From positions 62,001-126,000 of the forward strand of contig JAPMOS010000089.1 of assembly GCA_027972325.1 (NCBI GenBank): DNA of 64,000 nt, given 5' to 3'. Origin of the DNA: Paratrimastix pyriformis. Its lineage: Eukaryota > Preaxostyla > Paratrimastigidae. Made by a program: the position numbers and the translations under genes. The notes under the pieces are model-generated. The model searched no databases. It was not told the DNA's origin and saw only the letters and a list, made by a program, of their open reading frames with translations. Of the stretch, positions 15,301-26,570 are shown one piece after another (the first letter of the stretch is position 1; each line of letters starts with the position of its first letter).

Positions 15301-16639
15301 CGATTCGCAGTACACCCTGGGGGCCATTGCGGGCGTGGCCCGCGTGGAGCGCTACCGGGACGTAGTTGGCGAGATCAGGCGAGAGCTGCTGAAGTATCCC
15401 CGGCTGGTGCTGCGCTACTGCCCGGCCCACCTCGACGAGGTGGCGCTCCCGGCACCCCGCCTGCCGGCGAACCAGTGGGTCGATCGACAGGCCAGAGCAG
15501 CGGCGGAGGCGGCGAGGGGGAAGCCGCCCATGCCGCTCGGCTTCTTGGACCGGACACCCACCACGGGCCTGCAGGTCGCGCTCCAGATGATCACCGTCGA
15601 GGCGGAGACCCCGGTGGGACCGAGGGCGAGCGGGCCGCCCGCGGGGGACCTGCCCTTCTGCTACAGACTGCTGAGTGAGGCGGCGGCCAAGCGGACCGCC
15701 GAATGGTGGAACGAGGAGGACATTGCGGAGGAATGGCTGAAGGCGCCCACGGGGTGGTGGCACACCCTGGACCCTCTGGAGGGGAAGCTCTCGTCGGGCT
15801 GGGCTGGCAAGATCACGCGCCCGGTCCAGCAGCTCCGGAACATCTGCTTCGGGTTTTTCCATGCCTTCCCGGGCGTGAAGGCCGTGTCGGCCCGGTTCGG
15901 CGGCGGAGGAGACCGCTGGTGCCCCTTTGGATGCGGGGCCCCCGAGACGCAGAGCCACCTGCTGGGAGGATGCGGCAGGAAGTTCGGAGACTACTACGTC
16001 AAGAGGAGTGACGCCATCACGGACCGGGTCTTCAGGTTCCTGGCCCAGAGGGTCCCGCACAAGTTCGGATACCACGGGGTGGCCAGAACCAACAAGCAGG
16101 CAGCCTTCCCGGAAGAAGTCCTTGCCACGGTGCCGGAGGCCAGGGACCAGCACCCGGACATCGTCTTGGAACGGCCGGACGGCGGGATGGAGGTCCTGGA
16201 GATCCAGGTCACCTCGAACTTTGAGAAGGCGTTCCAGGCCAAAAGCGCGAAGTACGGGCCCCTCTGCGAGGCCATCGCCAGGAGCGGGCGAGCGTGCCGG
16301 TACCGCATCCTCCTCTTCGGGAGCACAGGCATTGTGCCGCGCCTGACGTACCAGGAGCTCCTCGAGCTGTCACTGAGCCCGCTGGGAGCGCCGCAGAGGA
16401 AGGGCAGAGAGCCACGACCGCCGGAGAATGCGGAGGCCAGGAAAAGGCGCCTGGAGACGAGGGGCAAGGCCAGGCTGGATGTACAAAGCCTCTGCCGGCG
16501 CATCGGGACGCAACTGGTGGAGAGCATGCTCGCCCTGTTCGGCATGAGGTGCGCGGCAACCATGAGCGGCGGCATGAGGAAGACCGACGGCAGACCGGCG
16601 AGAGCGGGGAGCCGCGCCCCCCCAGGTCGCGCCGCCTAG
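12369..16639 (+). CDS. LINE-B ORF2: GIY-YIG nuclease, reverse transcriptase, RNase H, CCHC, restriction-like endonuclease
   Basis: About 1420 residues follow the end of ORF1. The GIY-YIG domain (12,486-12,720) has VVYLLEG, RVYVGSTKN, an Arg pair, QHNGKETGGAQRT, a PW motif and an ALRAEEQ Glu, close to the SLX1 type. The RT (about 13,640-14,450) has LLPKPGADLTKAKAWRHV, VWIDLANAYG, GLRQGCPLSPMLFN and AYADDLLL (YADD at 14,194). RNase H (15,060-15,520) has VWTDGS, LSDSQYTL and CPAHLDE. A CCHC knuckle (WCPFGCG, then H and C) lies at 15,920-15,975. The restriction-like core (HPDIVL, EVLEIQV) is at 16,150-16,215. No ATG lies early in the frame; it is -1 relative to ORF1 and already open upstream, so frameshifting from ORF1 or an unseen start is needed. 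Target-primed reverse transcription is the expected role. Confidence 0.85.
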
Positions 16640-17003
16640 AGCGACGGACGGATCGCACACACGACGCACCACCCCGACACCATCACCAGCCCCATCTTGC
16701 CCGATCGAAGCGATCGCAGCAACGAGGTCCTATTGCCGTCGATCAGGAGTGACGACGACGAGAACGAACGAGACCCATGAAGAGCACGACGAAGAAGAAG
16801 TCGGAAGTCAGCGACCATTGACTATCTCCACCGAGCGCTCCCACGGAATTCGAGGGAGGCAATGCGGATCTGCGATTCGCACGCTTAGTGGACGCGTGTG
16901 ACATGCGAGGACTCAGGAGATTGACAGACTTGAATGTAATAATTTGAGTTTGAATTTCAACTTAGTCTGCATGCCGTTGAGGTTGAACACGCTATCTCTC
17001 TCT

Positions 17004-17488
17004 CTGGCAGCATTGGATTTTCGGCGGGTATGGAAAAAGGCCGTTTTTTCTCTCCCTCCGGCTTCCGGGACTCGCCCAGGCCCAACAAGCCATGATCGGA
17101 GGTCCGTTTTTTTTTTGTTGGAAAGCCAACAGCACAGCGCTTCAGTGGCGAAAAGTTCAGGGCTCTGCGGCAGAGGACCGTTGACGTGCGATGCCGGCGA
17201 TATCGTCAAGGTGGTTCTCGCCGAAAACTCGTCCGGGAACCACGAAAATCGCAGGGACTACTTTTCTTTGTGTCTTAAGAGGCGTCTCCACATCCAAACT
17301 GACCGCAGACCGAACATTGGGCCACCACACGATGCCGACATGTGGTCTGCAACCTTCAACCTGGGGACTGATTCCTCACCACCCCGTTCACCACTAGTCA
17401 TTTTCCTGCAATATCTTCTGTTGTATGGTCTCTTTCTTCGGCATTACCTCGGCCGCCCATGTCGATGTTGCCTCCCGGGCCAGTCCAC
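17004..17488. other. Spacer between the LINE-B tail and the hAT-like gene
   Basis: No gene is recognised. It is less GC-rich than its surroundings and probably holds the 3' untranslated region of the hAT-like gene on the minus strand. I saw no terminal inverted repeat. Confidence 0.4.
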
Positions 17489-20155
17489 TCACGGTCTGTG
17501 CGGCGACCACCCTTGCGGCAAGGTTGGGTGGAATTGGTAGACGTAGAAGGGGGGCGGTGGTGATGGAGGGTAATACCCGACCAGAGGAGGGGCTGGATAC
17601 GGGAATGCGCTGGGGGCGATCGGCACCGAAAGTGGTGGTGGCCGAAGGACTGAGAATGTGTTGGCTGGGATCGAGTAGAGAGGAGCTGTTTGGGTGATGA
17701 TGGGGGTGATGGGGGTGGTGATGGGGGTGGTGATGGGGGTGGTGATGGGGGTGGTGATGATGGGGGTGATGGGGGTGGTGATGGGGGTGGTGATGGGGGT
17801 GATGGGGGTGGTGATGGGGGTGGTGATGGGGGTGGTGATGATGGGGGTGATGATGGGGGTGATGGGGGTGGTGATGGGGGTGGTGATGGGGGTGGTGATG
17901 GGGGTGGTGATGGGGGTGGTGATGGGGGTGGGGGCGGAGGACGGCTGTGGGGAAGGAGGCAATGGCGCAGAGAGCACCACCTGGTCGTCGTCGTCGTCCT
18001 CGATGATGCTCATTCGCGGTTTCTTTCTTTCCTTCTCGGCTCCTTTCAGGCGTCTTAGCCGCGCTGACTGGCGCTCCGTGGCTGCCTCACGCTGGCGTCG
18101 GACTTTTGCGAGGTAGTCTCGCCTCGCCTTGCGCCACTCCCAGGCCGTCACGGGCAGGTCGACGTTTCTGAGGAACCGAAACAACACCTGAGGCGTTTCG
18201 CCTCTGAGTTGGCGCTGGTCAAGATTCTTCAAGGTCTGCACCGCTTTCTCCGATTCCACGTTGCTCACTGGCATGCAATCGTAGATCGCGTGGAGCACGC
18301 ACTCAAGTGCCGGGAAGGTGGCGAGTGGCTTGCCTTGGGACAACGCGAGAAGCTACGACGCGAACACATTCTCAGTATGACTGGGGCGGTGCGACGGACC
18401 ATGTTTGGCCAGACAGGCGAGCGGAGAAGTTGATGAACTGGGTGCTGGTGCTGGCACTGTTCCAGATTGCTGCAAAAGACCGCAGTGTCCATCCCCAGTG
18501 CCTGCGCAGCATATTGCCACCAAATGTCCCTGTTTTGGTAGAGCTGCTTGGCCACGTCCTTGCATTCACGGCGATCGCACAGAGCTGCCAGCACGTATGG
18601 TGGATTGAGATAACGCTGGAACTTCTCCTCGTGGCCCGCGAGCAAGACACCAGCGGCAGCCTCGCATATCTTTTTGGCGTCTCCACGCGCAACGATCCCG
18701 GCGTCAACGCAACGGAAGGTCTGCGGGAAGTGGCGTTCGGGGTGGTCGTGGGCCTCCTTAAGGATCCTTTGAGTCTCCTTGATCCTGTGGCAGAGGAGAA
18801 TGCTCCTGCGAGGCATGTGGGGTGCATGTGTGTTGGAGTGGGGTGCATGTGTGTTGGAGTGGGGTGCATGTGCGTGCGTGTGCGTGTGCGTGCGTGTGCG
18901 TGTGCGTGCGTGCGTGTGCGTGCGCGTGCGTGCGTGCGTGCGTGTTCAAACCTGTTCTGGCTGCTCATCGACCAAATGATGTCCCGTCGCAGGCGTTGGG
19001 TGGCCTCCAAGAAGACCAGCATGCGGATGACCACCTGCGGCTTTTGGAACTGAGTGATGAGGATCTGAAGATCTTTCCGCGAAGTGTCTTCCTTCCTCCG
19101 GGGCTGTCGGGTCTGTTCGGTGCCTTCCTCGGGCTCGGGCGGTGTGGCCGGCTGTCGTGCGCGGAGGTGGTATGGAGACGTGGCTGCGGGCTTGGCTGCT
19201 GTGGGCTTGGCTGCTGTGGGCTTGGCTGCTGTGGCCTTGCCTTTCTTTCGCTTGCGTTCCTTCTGTTCCTCGACACGCCTCGTTTCGGCGTCATCACAGT
19301 CACGCTGGTAGGCCTTGAGGATAGGAAGGGCGTCCCGGAGCCTGTTGTTCGTGAGGTCCACTGTGGGGTGTGACGGGGGCCCCCTCGAGATGAGGAACTC
19401 GTCTGTATCGATGTAGAGATTGAACCTACGACGAATTGTTTTCAGTGCCCATAACTTCATCCAGACCTCGAGTCGACCCCGTTGGGCATTTCACAGCCCC
19501 ACTTCGCCTTGAGCAGTTCGTGCAAGGTGGGGTCCCGCCTGATTGTGTTTGACATCAGCTCCAACAGCATTGGAATCACACCCTTGTCTGCTTCTGGCCA
19601 AATGCATTTTGCTTCGTCCTTCTCCTCTCTGCTGTTGAGGAGGGACCTAAAAAGCGGTGTGTATCTCCGGGGTGCGGGGAGGGTATCAACAGACTTGACA
19701 ATATTGTCCGATGAATGGGTCGTGCAGACAAGGGGATACGGAAAGTAGCCCTGTGCCCTCAACAATGCCCAAAGCCCATTCCAACTTCCCGTGTTTGTTG
19801 CTGCCCCGTCCGACATCCCCCACAGGACGCCGTGGCGGCCCACCGGCTCAAGCACCTTGGCCACCCCTTCGGTGATGGTGCCCGCGTCGTCGCGATGGGT
19901 GAAACGCGCTTCTGCTGACCAGGTCTGCACTCTTGGATAGGCCTGGACGTTGGGAATGTTCTCCGTCACTTCTTCATCTTCTTTCCGGTCATCTCTTGGG
20001 GGTGTCGGCAGCTTGGGTGGGGTGGGGATCTGGCCACTCGTCATCTGGTCGAGACAGAGTGTGGCTGCCTTGGCAAGGTCTGGCTCGGTAAACATGAGCT
20101 CGGTGACCATGAAGCCTATGCCTGTGTGTGTGTGTGTGTGGTGTGTGGTGTGTGT

Positions 20156-20244
<89 letters not shown>

Positions 20245-21294
20245 GGTTTGGGGGGGGGGATGGAGGCGGACCTGTCCTCATTGTTTGTCGTGCGATGTAG
20301 GTACCTGAGTCCGTAAGGACGCAGCAAAAGCCACCACCGATGAGCGCGTAGTACTTCGTCGTCTGGAGATTGTCCATTATCAAATCGTTCAATCGGATGG
20401 TGGTTGCTCCTGGATGGGGAGGCAGTGATTCGCCGCCCTCTTCCACCAGGAGTTCTTTTGCTGCTTCGATGGTGGCGGCTGTGCGCCCCCAGGGAAGGAG
20501 GGCTTTTCTTCTGTATCGACGGACGGCCATCACGCACTTGATCGCGAACTCGATGTTCTTGACGTCGCGGGCCAAGGTTTGTCGAAACCGAATGCCCCGG
20601 GGCGACGGGGGTTTTTTCCTGCCTGGATTGGCCGGCAGCCCCCGGAGAAAGTCGAGGCTCACCTTCTTCGACCGTATGATCTGGAGCCTCTTTGGATCAT
20701 ACTCCCCAATGATGTCGCGCAGCCGGATTGAAGGCGGGGCCTGCTGCTGGACTGCCGGTTGCTGCTGGACTGGTTGCTGCTGGACTGTAGGAGGTTGCTG
20801 CTGGACTGTTGGAGGCCAAAGGTGTTCCGCAAGAGTTTCCCCGTCCTTCAACTGTCCCTTTTTTCGGAACTGAAAGCACGCAAGCACAACAACCAACGAA
20901 ATCACCATGAATGCAAGGAACATGCCGAATCAAAACTCCCCAACAATGAGCGGATTATATAACCTACCTTTTGGACGATGGCACGAGCATTTTTTCTTGT
21001 GTAAGAGGTACGGCGCACTCGATAGTATCGTGCGATAATGGCATCCTCGGTGGAGGGGCGGGGTTCGGCGAACTTGTTGTGAAACGCTGCTAATATATTT
21101 TCTTTTGAACCCCCTATTTCAGGATCCAAACAAAACTCGGTCAGAGCAGCGGAGACCCACCCTCTCCTCCATCCAGCTAACAGCCCATCAGTGTATACTC
21201 CCCAGGTAACAGAGACACTAAAACTCACCAAACTTCCACGCCCATTTTGCCAACCGATGGCATGATTCCAGCCTGGTTCTTTGTATCTTAACAT
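17489..21294 (-). CDS. hAT-like transposase gene, six exons (autonomous or domesticated)
   Basis: Predicted exons on the minus strand are 21294-20968, 20869-20305, 20121-19467, 19425-18952, 18805-18400 and 18352-17489. All junctions are GT-AG and keep the frame. Exon 1 has a basic N-terminal segment (RYYRVRRTSYTRKNARA). Exon 2 has VQQQP repeats, then a PYYALIG-like region (KYYALIGGGFCCVLTDS). Exon 3 has MSDGAATNTGSWNGLWALL and CTTHSSDNIVKSVD, matching the D-containing and C-H blocks of hAT transposases. Exon 6 opens with FPALECVLHAIYDCMPVSN, VESEK, which resembles the hAT C-terminal dimerisation region. The tail is low complexity (PITTP repeats, Pro-rich). Two introns contain CA/GT repeats and three are shorter than 100 nt. 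I found no terminal inverted repeats. Exon boundaries are inferred by eye. Confidence 0.7.
17694..17935. repeat. 12-bp minisatellite (GGTGATGGGGGT)n
   Basis: About 20 imperfect units, some shortened to GATGGGGGT. On the minus strand it encodes the Pro-Ile-Thr-Thr repeats in the last exon of the hAT-like gene. Confidence 0.95.
18827..18950. repeat. GTGTTGGAGTGGGGTGCAT triplet and (GTGCGT)n in an intron
   Basis: Three copies of a 20-bp unit are followed by GTGCGTGC-type repeats, lying inside the fourth intron of the hAT-like gene (18,806-18,951). Confidence 0.9.
20121..20242. repeat. (GT)n microsatellite in an intron
   Basis: A nearly pure GT run. On the minus strand it is CA and runs directly into the splice acceptor at 20,122. 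It fills most of the second intron (20,122-20,304) of the hAT-like gene. Confidence 0.95.
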
Positions 21295-22451
21295 TCTCCA
21301 GCGAGTTCTCTCCCAAGATCGCGTGTCACTCGCAGAAAAGGCAAGACCCCCGCTGCGCTGTGCCTAAAAGAAGCAAAATCCTCCCTCAAAAAAATCACTA
21401 TTTTTGAGCCCATGACAAGCGGGGCCCTGTTTTTGACCCAGTGACACGCGTTTCTGTTCGCTGAGACAGACTCCAATAGACCCCCGGCACTTTTGAGCCA
21501 GCAACTCCAACCACCATCGGCAAAATGTGCATTTTCGATCTCCACTGACTCACCCAGAGTTGAGGGTCGGCTCTTTCACGAATGATTGGACCCTCTACAC
21601 ACTTCATTTCTGGGTAAAACCGGCATTATTGCTTGTCTCCTTGGTCTCTGCCGGCAACAAACTGAAAAACAGGTGTGGGAGACTTTTCCCCGTTGCTGCC
21701 GAAAATCCAAGCAGCACAGAAAGAAACCGCCACCCAGGTGCGAAAAATGCCGATAAAAGCAGCTGTATCACAAGTCCCCCCTTGGGATAAGGGGACAGAA
21801 AATTGAAAAAGCCGTTTTGTATCCCTCAACAGGGTTCGCGCAACCTTTTTTCATGTGGTCTCAGTTTCAGAGGGGGACCGTTGGAAGATATTGCCTTGTA
21901 ATTTCGAGTTTTACAAAATGTTCCGCTCACTTATGTCATGAATTGTCACCAGATCCGAAGGAGATGAGCGTTGCAAAGGCACTGACCGATCGATGTCCTT
22001 ACTCCGACCCGGAATCTTTAAACATTTGGCTGAATGAAGCTTTCCAGCTCAGTATGCATGTTTGGGCAAGATCTCACCGATTCCTCACAGGTCTGTGCCA
22101 CGTAAATAGCCATTGTCACTCAAACGCTCATCCATGAGCGGATCCCCGTGGAGTCCTTGTTCACTGAAGTTCGGATGATTCGACAAGACATTTCAACGGG
22201 TCGAAAGGGAGGCCAAAGTCGGGAGGGGATGGTGTCCTGGGCAATACATCTCCTCAGGGGCTGGGCTTCGATTGCCCAAATTTAAACTAATCTTCTTGGT
22301 ACCCCGTGATTACCGCATTGGAGCGCCATGGAAAATGCCCGGAGCTGACGCGACGTGCAGCAATCACTCAAGGTAGCCTGCATGCCCCATCAGGTCAAAC
22401 ACACACATGCAACATGTGAGGCTAGCTAGCCTTGAGCGCCGCCGGACCGGG
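21295..22451. other. AT-richer intergenic region
   Basis: Between the divergent hAT-like gene and the LRR gene. Base composition is clearly lower in GC than the coding DNA around it. I see no convincing exon. It probably contains the promoters of both flanking genes, but no defined motif can be supported. Confidence 0.5.
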
Positions 22452-24668
22452 ATGACATCCACAACGAAGAAAGCGAAAGTCTCCGAAAATGTCGGTCCAT
22501 TTCTCTTTTCCCCATATTTCACGCACTCTACTCACTCACAGGATGAGCCGCCCGTGGTGTTCGCTGATCTGTTGGCGCGCCTCCCTCCCGAACTTCTGCA
22601 GGCCATTGTGGAGGCATCTAGCGACCAGCTCAAAACATACACACAGCTGCTTAGCCTATCGCACGCCATTCGGACGCGGTTCCGAGGCACACCCCGTGCG
22701 ATGTCCTTTGATCGCGAACCTTGTTATTGGTGTCGCATTCCCACCGTCGATGCCCTGGCCGCTCTCGTGGGCCCCTGCAAGAACCTCACGAAGCTTACAT
22801 TTCCGCAAGATCTCTACGGGTGTGGCTGCTCCGAGGCCGCCCGTGCCGGATGGGTGAGGGAGACCTTCGGCGGACATCACCACCTGACCACGCTGATCTT
22901 CCCCTACTCGACATCCTTCGCGCCGGAGGTTATCGAGCAAATCCTCAGCCACCTGCCCGGGCTCGCGGAGCTCCACCTCAACGGGGTCGTCATCATCACC
23001 CGCCTGCTGGCAGCCCTGGCCCGGTCCTGCCCCCACCTCCAGGTGCTGCGAATTGAGGGCGGGTGGCTCGGCAAGCCGGATTTCTCTGTCCTGGCGCCAC
23101 TGGCTGGGTCCCTCCAGCAGCTGATTGTGCGGATTGACGAGGACGAGGCGGACCTCTTCCAATCAGATGTCAGCGTCCCCGACCCCGCCTTCTTGCCCAC
23201 CCTCACAGCCTTACAACGGCTTGACGTGTGCAACCTCTGCTTTCCGCCTGCCGCCATCGTGCCGCTTGCCTCTCAGCTGACACACTTCGAGCTGCTTGGC
23301 GATATGGCTGTCCCCCAGCTGCCCATCCCTTGGCTCTGCCGACTAGAGCGCCTCGTCCTGCTCTGCCCCAACGTCGACTCCGCCTCGGTGCTCCGGGTGC
23401 TGGAGGCCAACCGGGCCACCCTGTGCCGCGCCTCGCTGGATGTGACTGCGATGGCCGCTGCTGAGCTGGCCGCCATCACGGACTCGCTCGCCGCCATGCC
23501 CCTGCTGATCCGGCTGAAACTGCACTCCTACTCCCACGAGAAGCAAGTGGGCTTGCTGCCGCTCATCCCGCCAGCCGGGCTGCTCAGTCGGCTGGAGCGC
23601 TTCACGATGCGCCGCGGCACCACCGTGACTGTGACGGAGTCGCACCATGTCCGCATCGTCAGCTCGCGGCTGCGGCGGTTCGACCTCCAGGCGACCATCG
23701 ACCCCCAATGCACCTTCCGGCTCTCGTTGGACTGCCCCGCCCTCGAGGACTTGATGCTACCCAAGGAGGTGACCATCCGTCAGCTGGGTGTGATCCGATG
23801 CCCCCGGTTGCGCCGGATTATGGGCTTGCCGGACAATTTTCACGGATTTCAACGCCCGATGCCCGATCTGACGTTTGTCGACTGCTCCAAGGCTCATCCC
23901 GCCTGGGCGGCCCACCTGCTGGTGGAATCACCGCGGCTGCAATTTCTGGACGTTCGCGAGTTGCCCCCGCCCGATCTCCTGGCCCAGGCATGCGCCACGT
24001 CGCTCACGGTCCTCTTTCTGAGCCCCACCTATTGGCCGGCCAACCCGTTCATCATCCAGCTGCCCGGACAGCTTGAGAAGTTCTCGCTGCACGGGCCCGA
24101 CGGGTGCTTTCCCCTCACAACACGATGCATGCAGGATCTGCACGTGGAAGGCGCCGGGTTGCGGTACTTTCGGATCGTCGGTGAAGATGGCGTGCGGCTG
24201 CTCAGGCTGAACTGCCCCGCGCTGGAATTCCTCGCGCTTGACGCTCGCTGTGTCCACCTGGAACTGGCGGAGGGCACAGAGCCCCTCGAACTCCAAGTGC
24301 AGGCCGGGCCGACCCCCGATTTGGAGACCCTGTTCACCCAGCGCGGGGCCCGCCTGCGTCGTGTCTCGATGCACCTCTGCCACGCGTGGCTGACCCGCAA
24401 GGTGACCAGCGCCCTCTGCGGGCTGCCGCGGCTGTCCAGCCTCAGCCTGGAGTTCATCACGGTGCCCGCCCGCCTCAAGCTGGCCTGCCCCCAGCTGCGG
24501 GTCTTCGAGCTTTCGGGCCGTGAGAAATGGGCCGACCGCACACTGGAGTTGACCTGCCCGCTCCTGGAGCGAGTCAAGGTCCCCGAATCGCGTGGTCCTC
24601 TGCTCAAGTTTGCCGTGCGCGCCCCGAACCTGGTCATGCCTGCTGTAACGAAGAAGAAGAAGGCATGA
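22452..24668 (+). CDS. Leucine-rich-repeat protein with an F-box-like N-terminus
   Basis: I choose ATG 22,452 (MTSTTKKAKVSEN); an in-frame ATG also exists at 22,407. A likely 51-nt intron at 22,491-22,541 (GTCGGT...CTCACAG) has a length divisible by three, so reading through it also stays open. The protein of about 720 residues starts with an F-box-like segment (DLLARLPPELLQAIVEASSD...LLSLSHAIRTRF). The rest is irregular LRRs throughout (LAELHLNGV, LQVLRIEGG, LQRLDVCNL, LRRFDLQAT, LRVFELSG). It ends in a basic TKKKKA tail. Such proteins are usually SCF ubiquitin-ligase substrate receptors in nucleus or cytoplasm; that role is inferred from architecture only. A poly-C tract of about 22 bases follows the stop codon. 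Confidence 0.75.
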   Translation: MTSTTKKAKVSENVGPFLFSPYFTHSTHSQDEPPVVFADLLARLPPELLQAIVEASSDQLKTYTQLLSLSHAIRTRFRGTPRAMSFDREPCYWCRIPTVDALAALVGPCKNLTKLTFPQDLYGCGCSEAARAGWVRETFGGHHHLTTLIFPYSTSFAPEVIEQILSHLPGLAELHLNGVVIITRLLAALARSCPHLQVLRIEGGWLGKPDFSVLAPLAGSLQQLIVRIDEDEADLFQSDVSVPDPAFLPTLTALQRLDVCNLCFPPAAIVPLASQLTHFELLGDMAVPQLPIPWLCRLERLVLLCPNVDSASVLRVLEANRATLCRASLDVTAMAAAELAAITDSLAAMPLLIRLKLHSYSHEKQVGLLPLIPPAGLLSRLERFTMRRGTTVTVTESHHVRIVSSRLRRFDLQATIDPQCTFRLSLDCPALEDLMLPKEVTIRQLGVIRCPRLRRIMGLPDNFHGFQRPMPDLTFVDCSKAHPAWAAHLLVESPRLQFLDVRELPPPDLLAQACATSLTVLFLSPTYWPANPFIIQLPGQLEKFSLHGPDGCFPLTTRCMQDLHVEGAGLRYFRIVGEDGVRLLRLNCPALEFLALDARCVHLELAEGTEPLELQVQAGPTPDLETLFTQRGARLRRVSMHLCHAWLTRKVTSALCGLPRLSSLSLEFITVPARLKLACPQLRVFELSGREKWADRTLELTCPLLERVKVPESRGPLLKFAVRAPNLVMPAVTKKKKA

Positions 24669-24680
24669 GGCTGTCTCCCC

Positions 24681-25060
24681 CCCCCCCCCCCCCCCCCCCC
24701 TCGATCACCTTTGTTGTTCCTTTTCGAACTGAGTCTCCTTTTCGTCCTCTCTTCCGTGTCACCGCGATTCTTTCTTCCCTGTCCACCCCGGCAATATCGC
24801 CCAGGCCAATACGTTTCCCCCTCTCAATCTCTGCACGAATGCATTTCCAATGTCCCAACTCCGGCGGATGCGGATCCTCGGTGAGATGAAAAATCCGTTA
24901 ATTTCGTTCACTCTCGGAAGGATCTCGCGTCTCGTGATGCCTGAGTGGGGAGAGGAAAAAAATAAGCGCATTCATCCGTGAACGGCAGGCTGCCAGAGCA
25001 GGCTGGAGGAGAACCTCAACACCACGAACAGAACAATCTCGAGAACAGTCAAAATCTCCA
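24681..25060. other. Intergenic spacer with poly-C tract
   Basis: Poly-C at about 24,679-24,700, then AT-richer DNA up to the next ATG at 25,061. No gene seen. Confidence 0.5.
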
Positions 25061-26413
25061 ATGGGCGATGAATACCGTGCCGGCACCGCCCAGCGTGTCG
25101 GGGGCGCTGTTCTTTGGGCAGGTGCGGCCAAGACGCTCCTGCATTCGGTCGCTAGAGTTTCTTCTTACCAAAGACCGTATGCGGACCTGAGCAGCGATGT
25201 GCTTGGCCTCATCTTCCTGCGGCTCAACCCGAGCGAACTGGCTGCGGTTTCTCGGGTTAGCCGCCAATTTCACGATGTTGCCCAACAAGACTTCATCTAC
25301 AAGCGCCTCTTCGAGGAGGTCATGCTGCCCGCGATTCCCGACGAAGATGTCGGCGATGCCCTCACAAAGACTCGCCAGCTCTGGGAGGCCGGGGGCTGGT
25401 CGTACAAGGACCGGTGCAAGTCCTGTGCGGGCATGATCCGCAAGACAAAGAGCGCCGCCAAGCGTGAATACGTGAGCTACGAGTTGCACCACAGCTACGC
25501 GCTCGTCTCGCGCCCGGTCATGTTGGGGCTGCTGTACAGCGGCTTCTACGCGCTGATCTGCAAGGCCGATGGGGTGGTGCCCTTCTGGATACCCCGGCGG
25601 CTCCTGACGGGGTCCTGGCTGCTTGCGGGCACGCCCTGCCTGCTGGGTGCTGGCGTACTGCTGCCCTGGTGCCTGAACGCTCTCCGGTCCCCGTCGCTGG
25701 CCTGCTACCGGCTCTTCGGGCTGACCTGGCTGTCCCTGATGGCCAGCACGGCCCTGTCGCTGGCCCGCCTGGACGGGCTGCTCCGCGTCTCCATCACCCG
25801 GGCCTGGCTGCCCGCCCTGACCGTCTCGACGGTGTGCGCCGTGCGGTCGAGGACGCGCGCCCGCCGGTACCTCGAGCGGACCTGGGACCAGTGGACCGTT
25901 TGTGTGTGCGTGGCCCTGTGGCTCGTTCTGCTGCCCCGAATGACGAGCGCCAATCCAGCATGGTGGTTTGTCCTGTCGCCGCTAGCCCTGCCTGCTCTTG
26001 TGCTCGCCTGGTTCCTGGGCCGCCAACGCAACCTTGGGATCTCGATCATCACATGGGTGCCGTGGTTAGGTCCGTTGGTTGCGGGGTCGCGTATTTCCGA
26101 TTGGTTCCGCCCTTTTCCTTTTATTGGGGCCGTTTTTTCTTGTCCGACCCTGGCACTCTTGCCTAGTTACAGCTCTCTCATCCCCTCTGTTCCGCCCGCC
26201 TGCGTCCCCCGCATAGCTGAATACGCCGGCCTCTGCATGCGGCTGGGCGGGCGGCCGGTTGCCCTGCGCGGGCTCTTCGTCGTGCCCTTAGTCCTCTCGT
26301 TCCTCATGATCGCCTTTGTTCTGTTGCCGCTCCGGGAGCGCGTGGCACACTACAATCCCCCGGGCATGCAACGGCTGGGCATGTCCGTACACACCACACG
26401 CACGCACACCTGA
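25061..26413 (+). CDS. F-box protein with multiple predicted membrane segments
   Basis: A protein of 450 residues from ATG 25,061. Residues about 40-85 form an F-box (YADLSSDVLGLIFLRLNPSE, then LAAVSRVSRQFHDVA, then IYKRLFEEV). A basic Cys-containing segment follows (DRCKSCAGMIRKTKSAAK). From about residue 155 onward there are six or seven hydrophobic stretches, including the LLTGSWLLAGTPCLLGAGVL, VCVCVALWLVLLP, WWFVLSPLALPALVLAWFLG and VVPLVLSFLMIAFVLLPL regions. This suggests a membrane-anchored ubiquitin-ligase adaptor, an uncommon arrangement. A splice donor at 26,387 (TCC|GTACAC) may join this frame to a downstream exon near 26,637-26,844, in which case the stop at 26,411-26,413 is intronic. 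A further intron between about 26,050 and 26,190 is possible. Confidence 0.65.
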   Translation: MGDEYRAGTAQRVGGAVLWAGAAKTLLHSVARVSSYQRPYADLSSDVLGLIFLRLNPSELAAVSRVSRQFHDVAQQDFIYKRLFEEVMLPAIPDEDVGDALTKTRQLWEAGGWSYKDRCKSCAGMIRKTKSAAKREYVSYELHHSYALVSRPVMLGLLYSGFYALICKADGVVPFWIPRRLLTGSWLLAGTPCLLGAGVLLPWCLNALRSPSLACYRLFGLTWLSLMASTALSLARLDGLLRVSITRAWLPALTVSTVCAVRSRTRARRYLERTWDQWTVCVCVALWLVLLPRMTSANPAWWFVLSPLALPALVLAWFLGRQRNLGISIITWVPWLGPLVAGSRISDWFRPFPFIGAVFSCPTLALLPSYSSLIPSVPPACVPRIAEYAGLCMRLGGRPVALRGLFVVPLVLSFLMIAFVLLPLRERVAHYNPPGMQRLGMSVHTTRTHT

Positions 26414-26568
26414 GTCACACCCCATTGACCCCCCCCCCCCACACACACACACACGTCTTTTGCGTCAGTGTGCGAGTTTTGTGAACAAGCGCTCGAACTC
26501 CTCGATCATCTCCCCACTTTCGCTAAACTGCAGAGAGACTTCTTGTTCGATTGATCAGTCCCTTTGCT

Positions 26569-26570
<2 letters not shown>

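Noticed and set aside
21288-21607. Additional N-terminal exon of the hAT-like gene (frame 21,545-21,288)
   Set aside because: No splice junction that keeps the frame with exon 1, and a good ATG already exists at 21,294.
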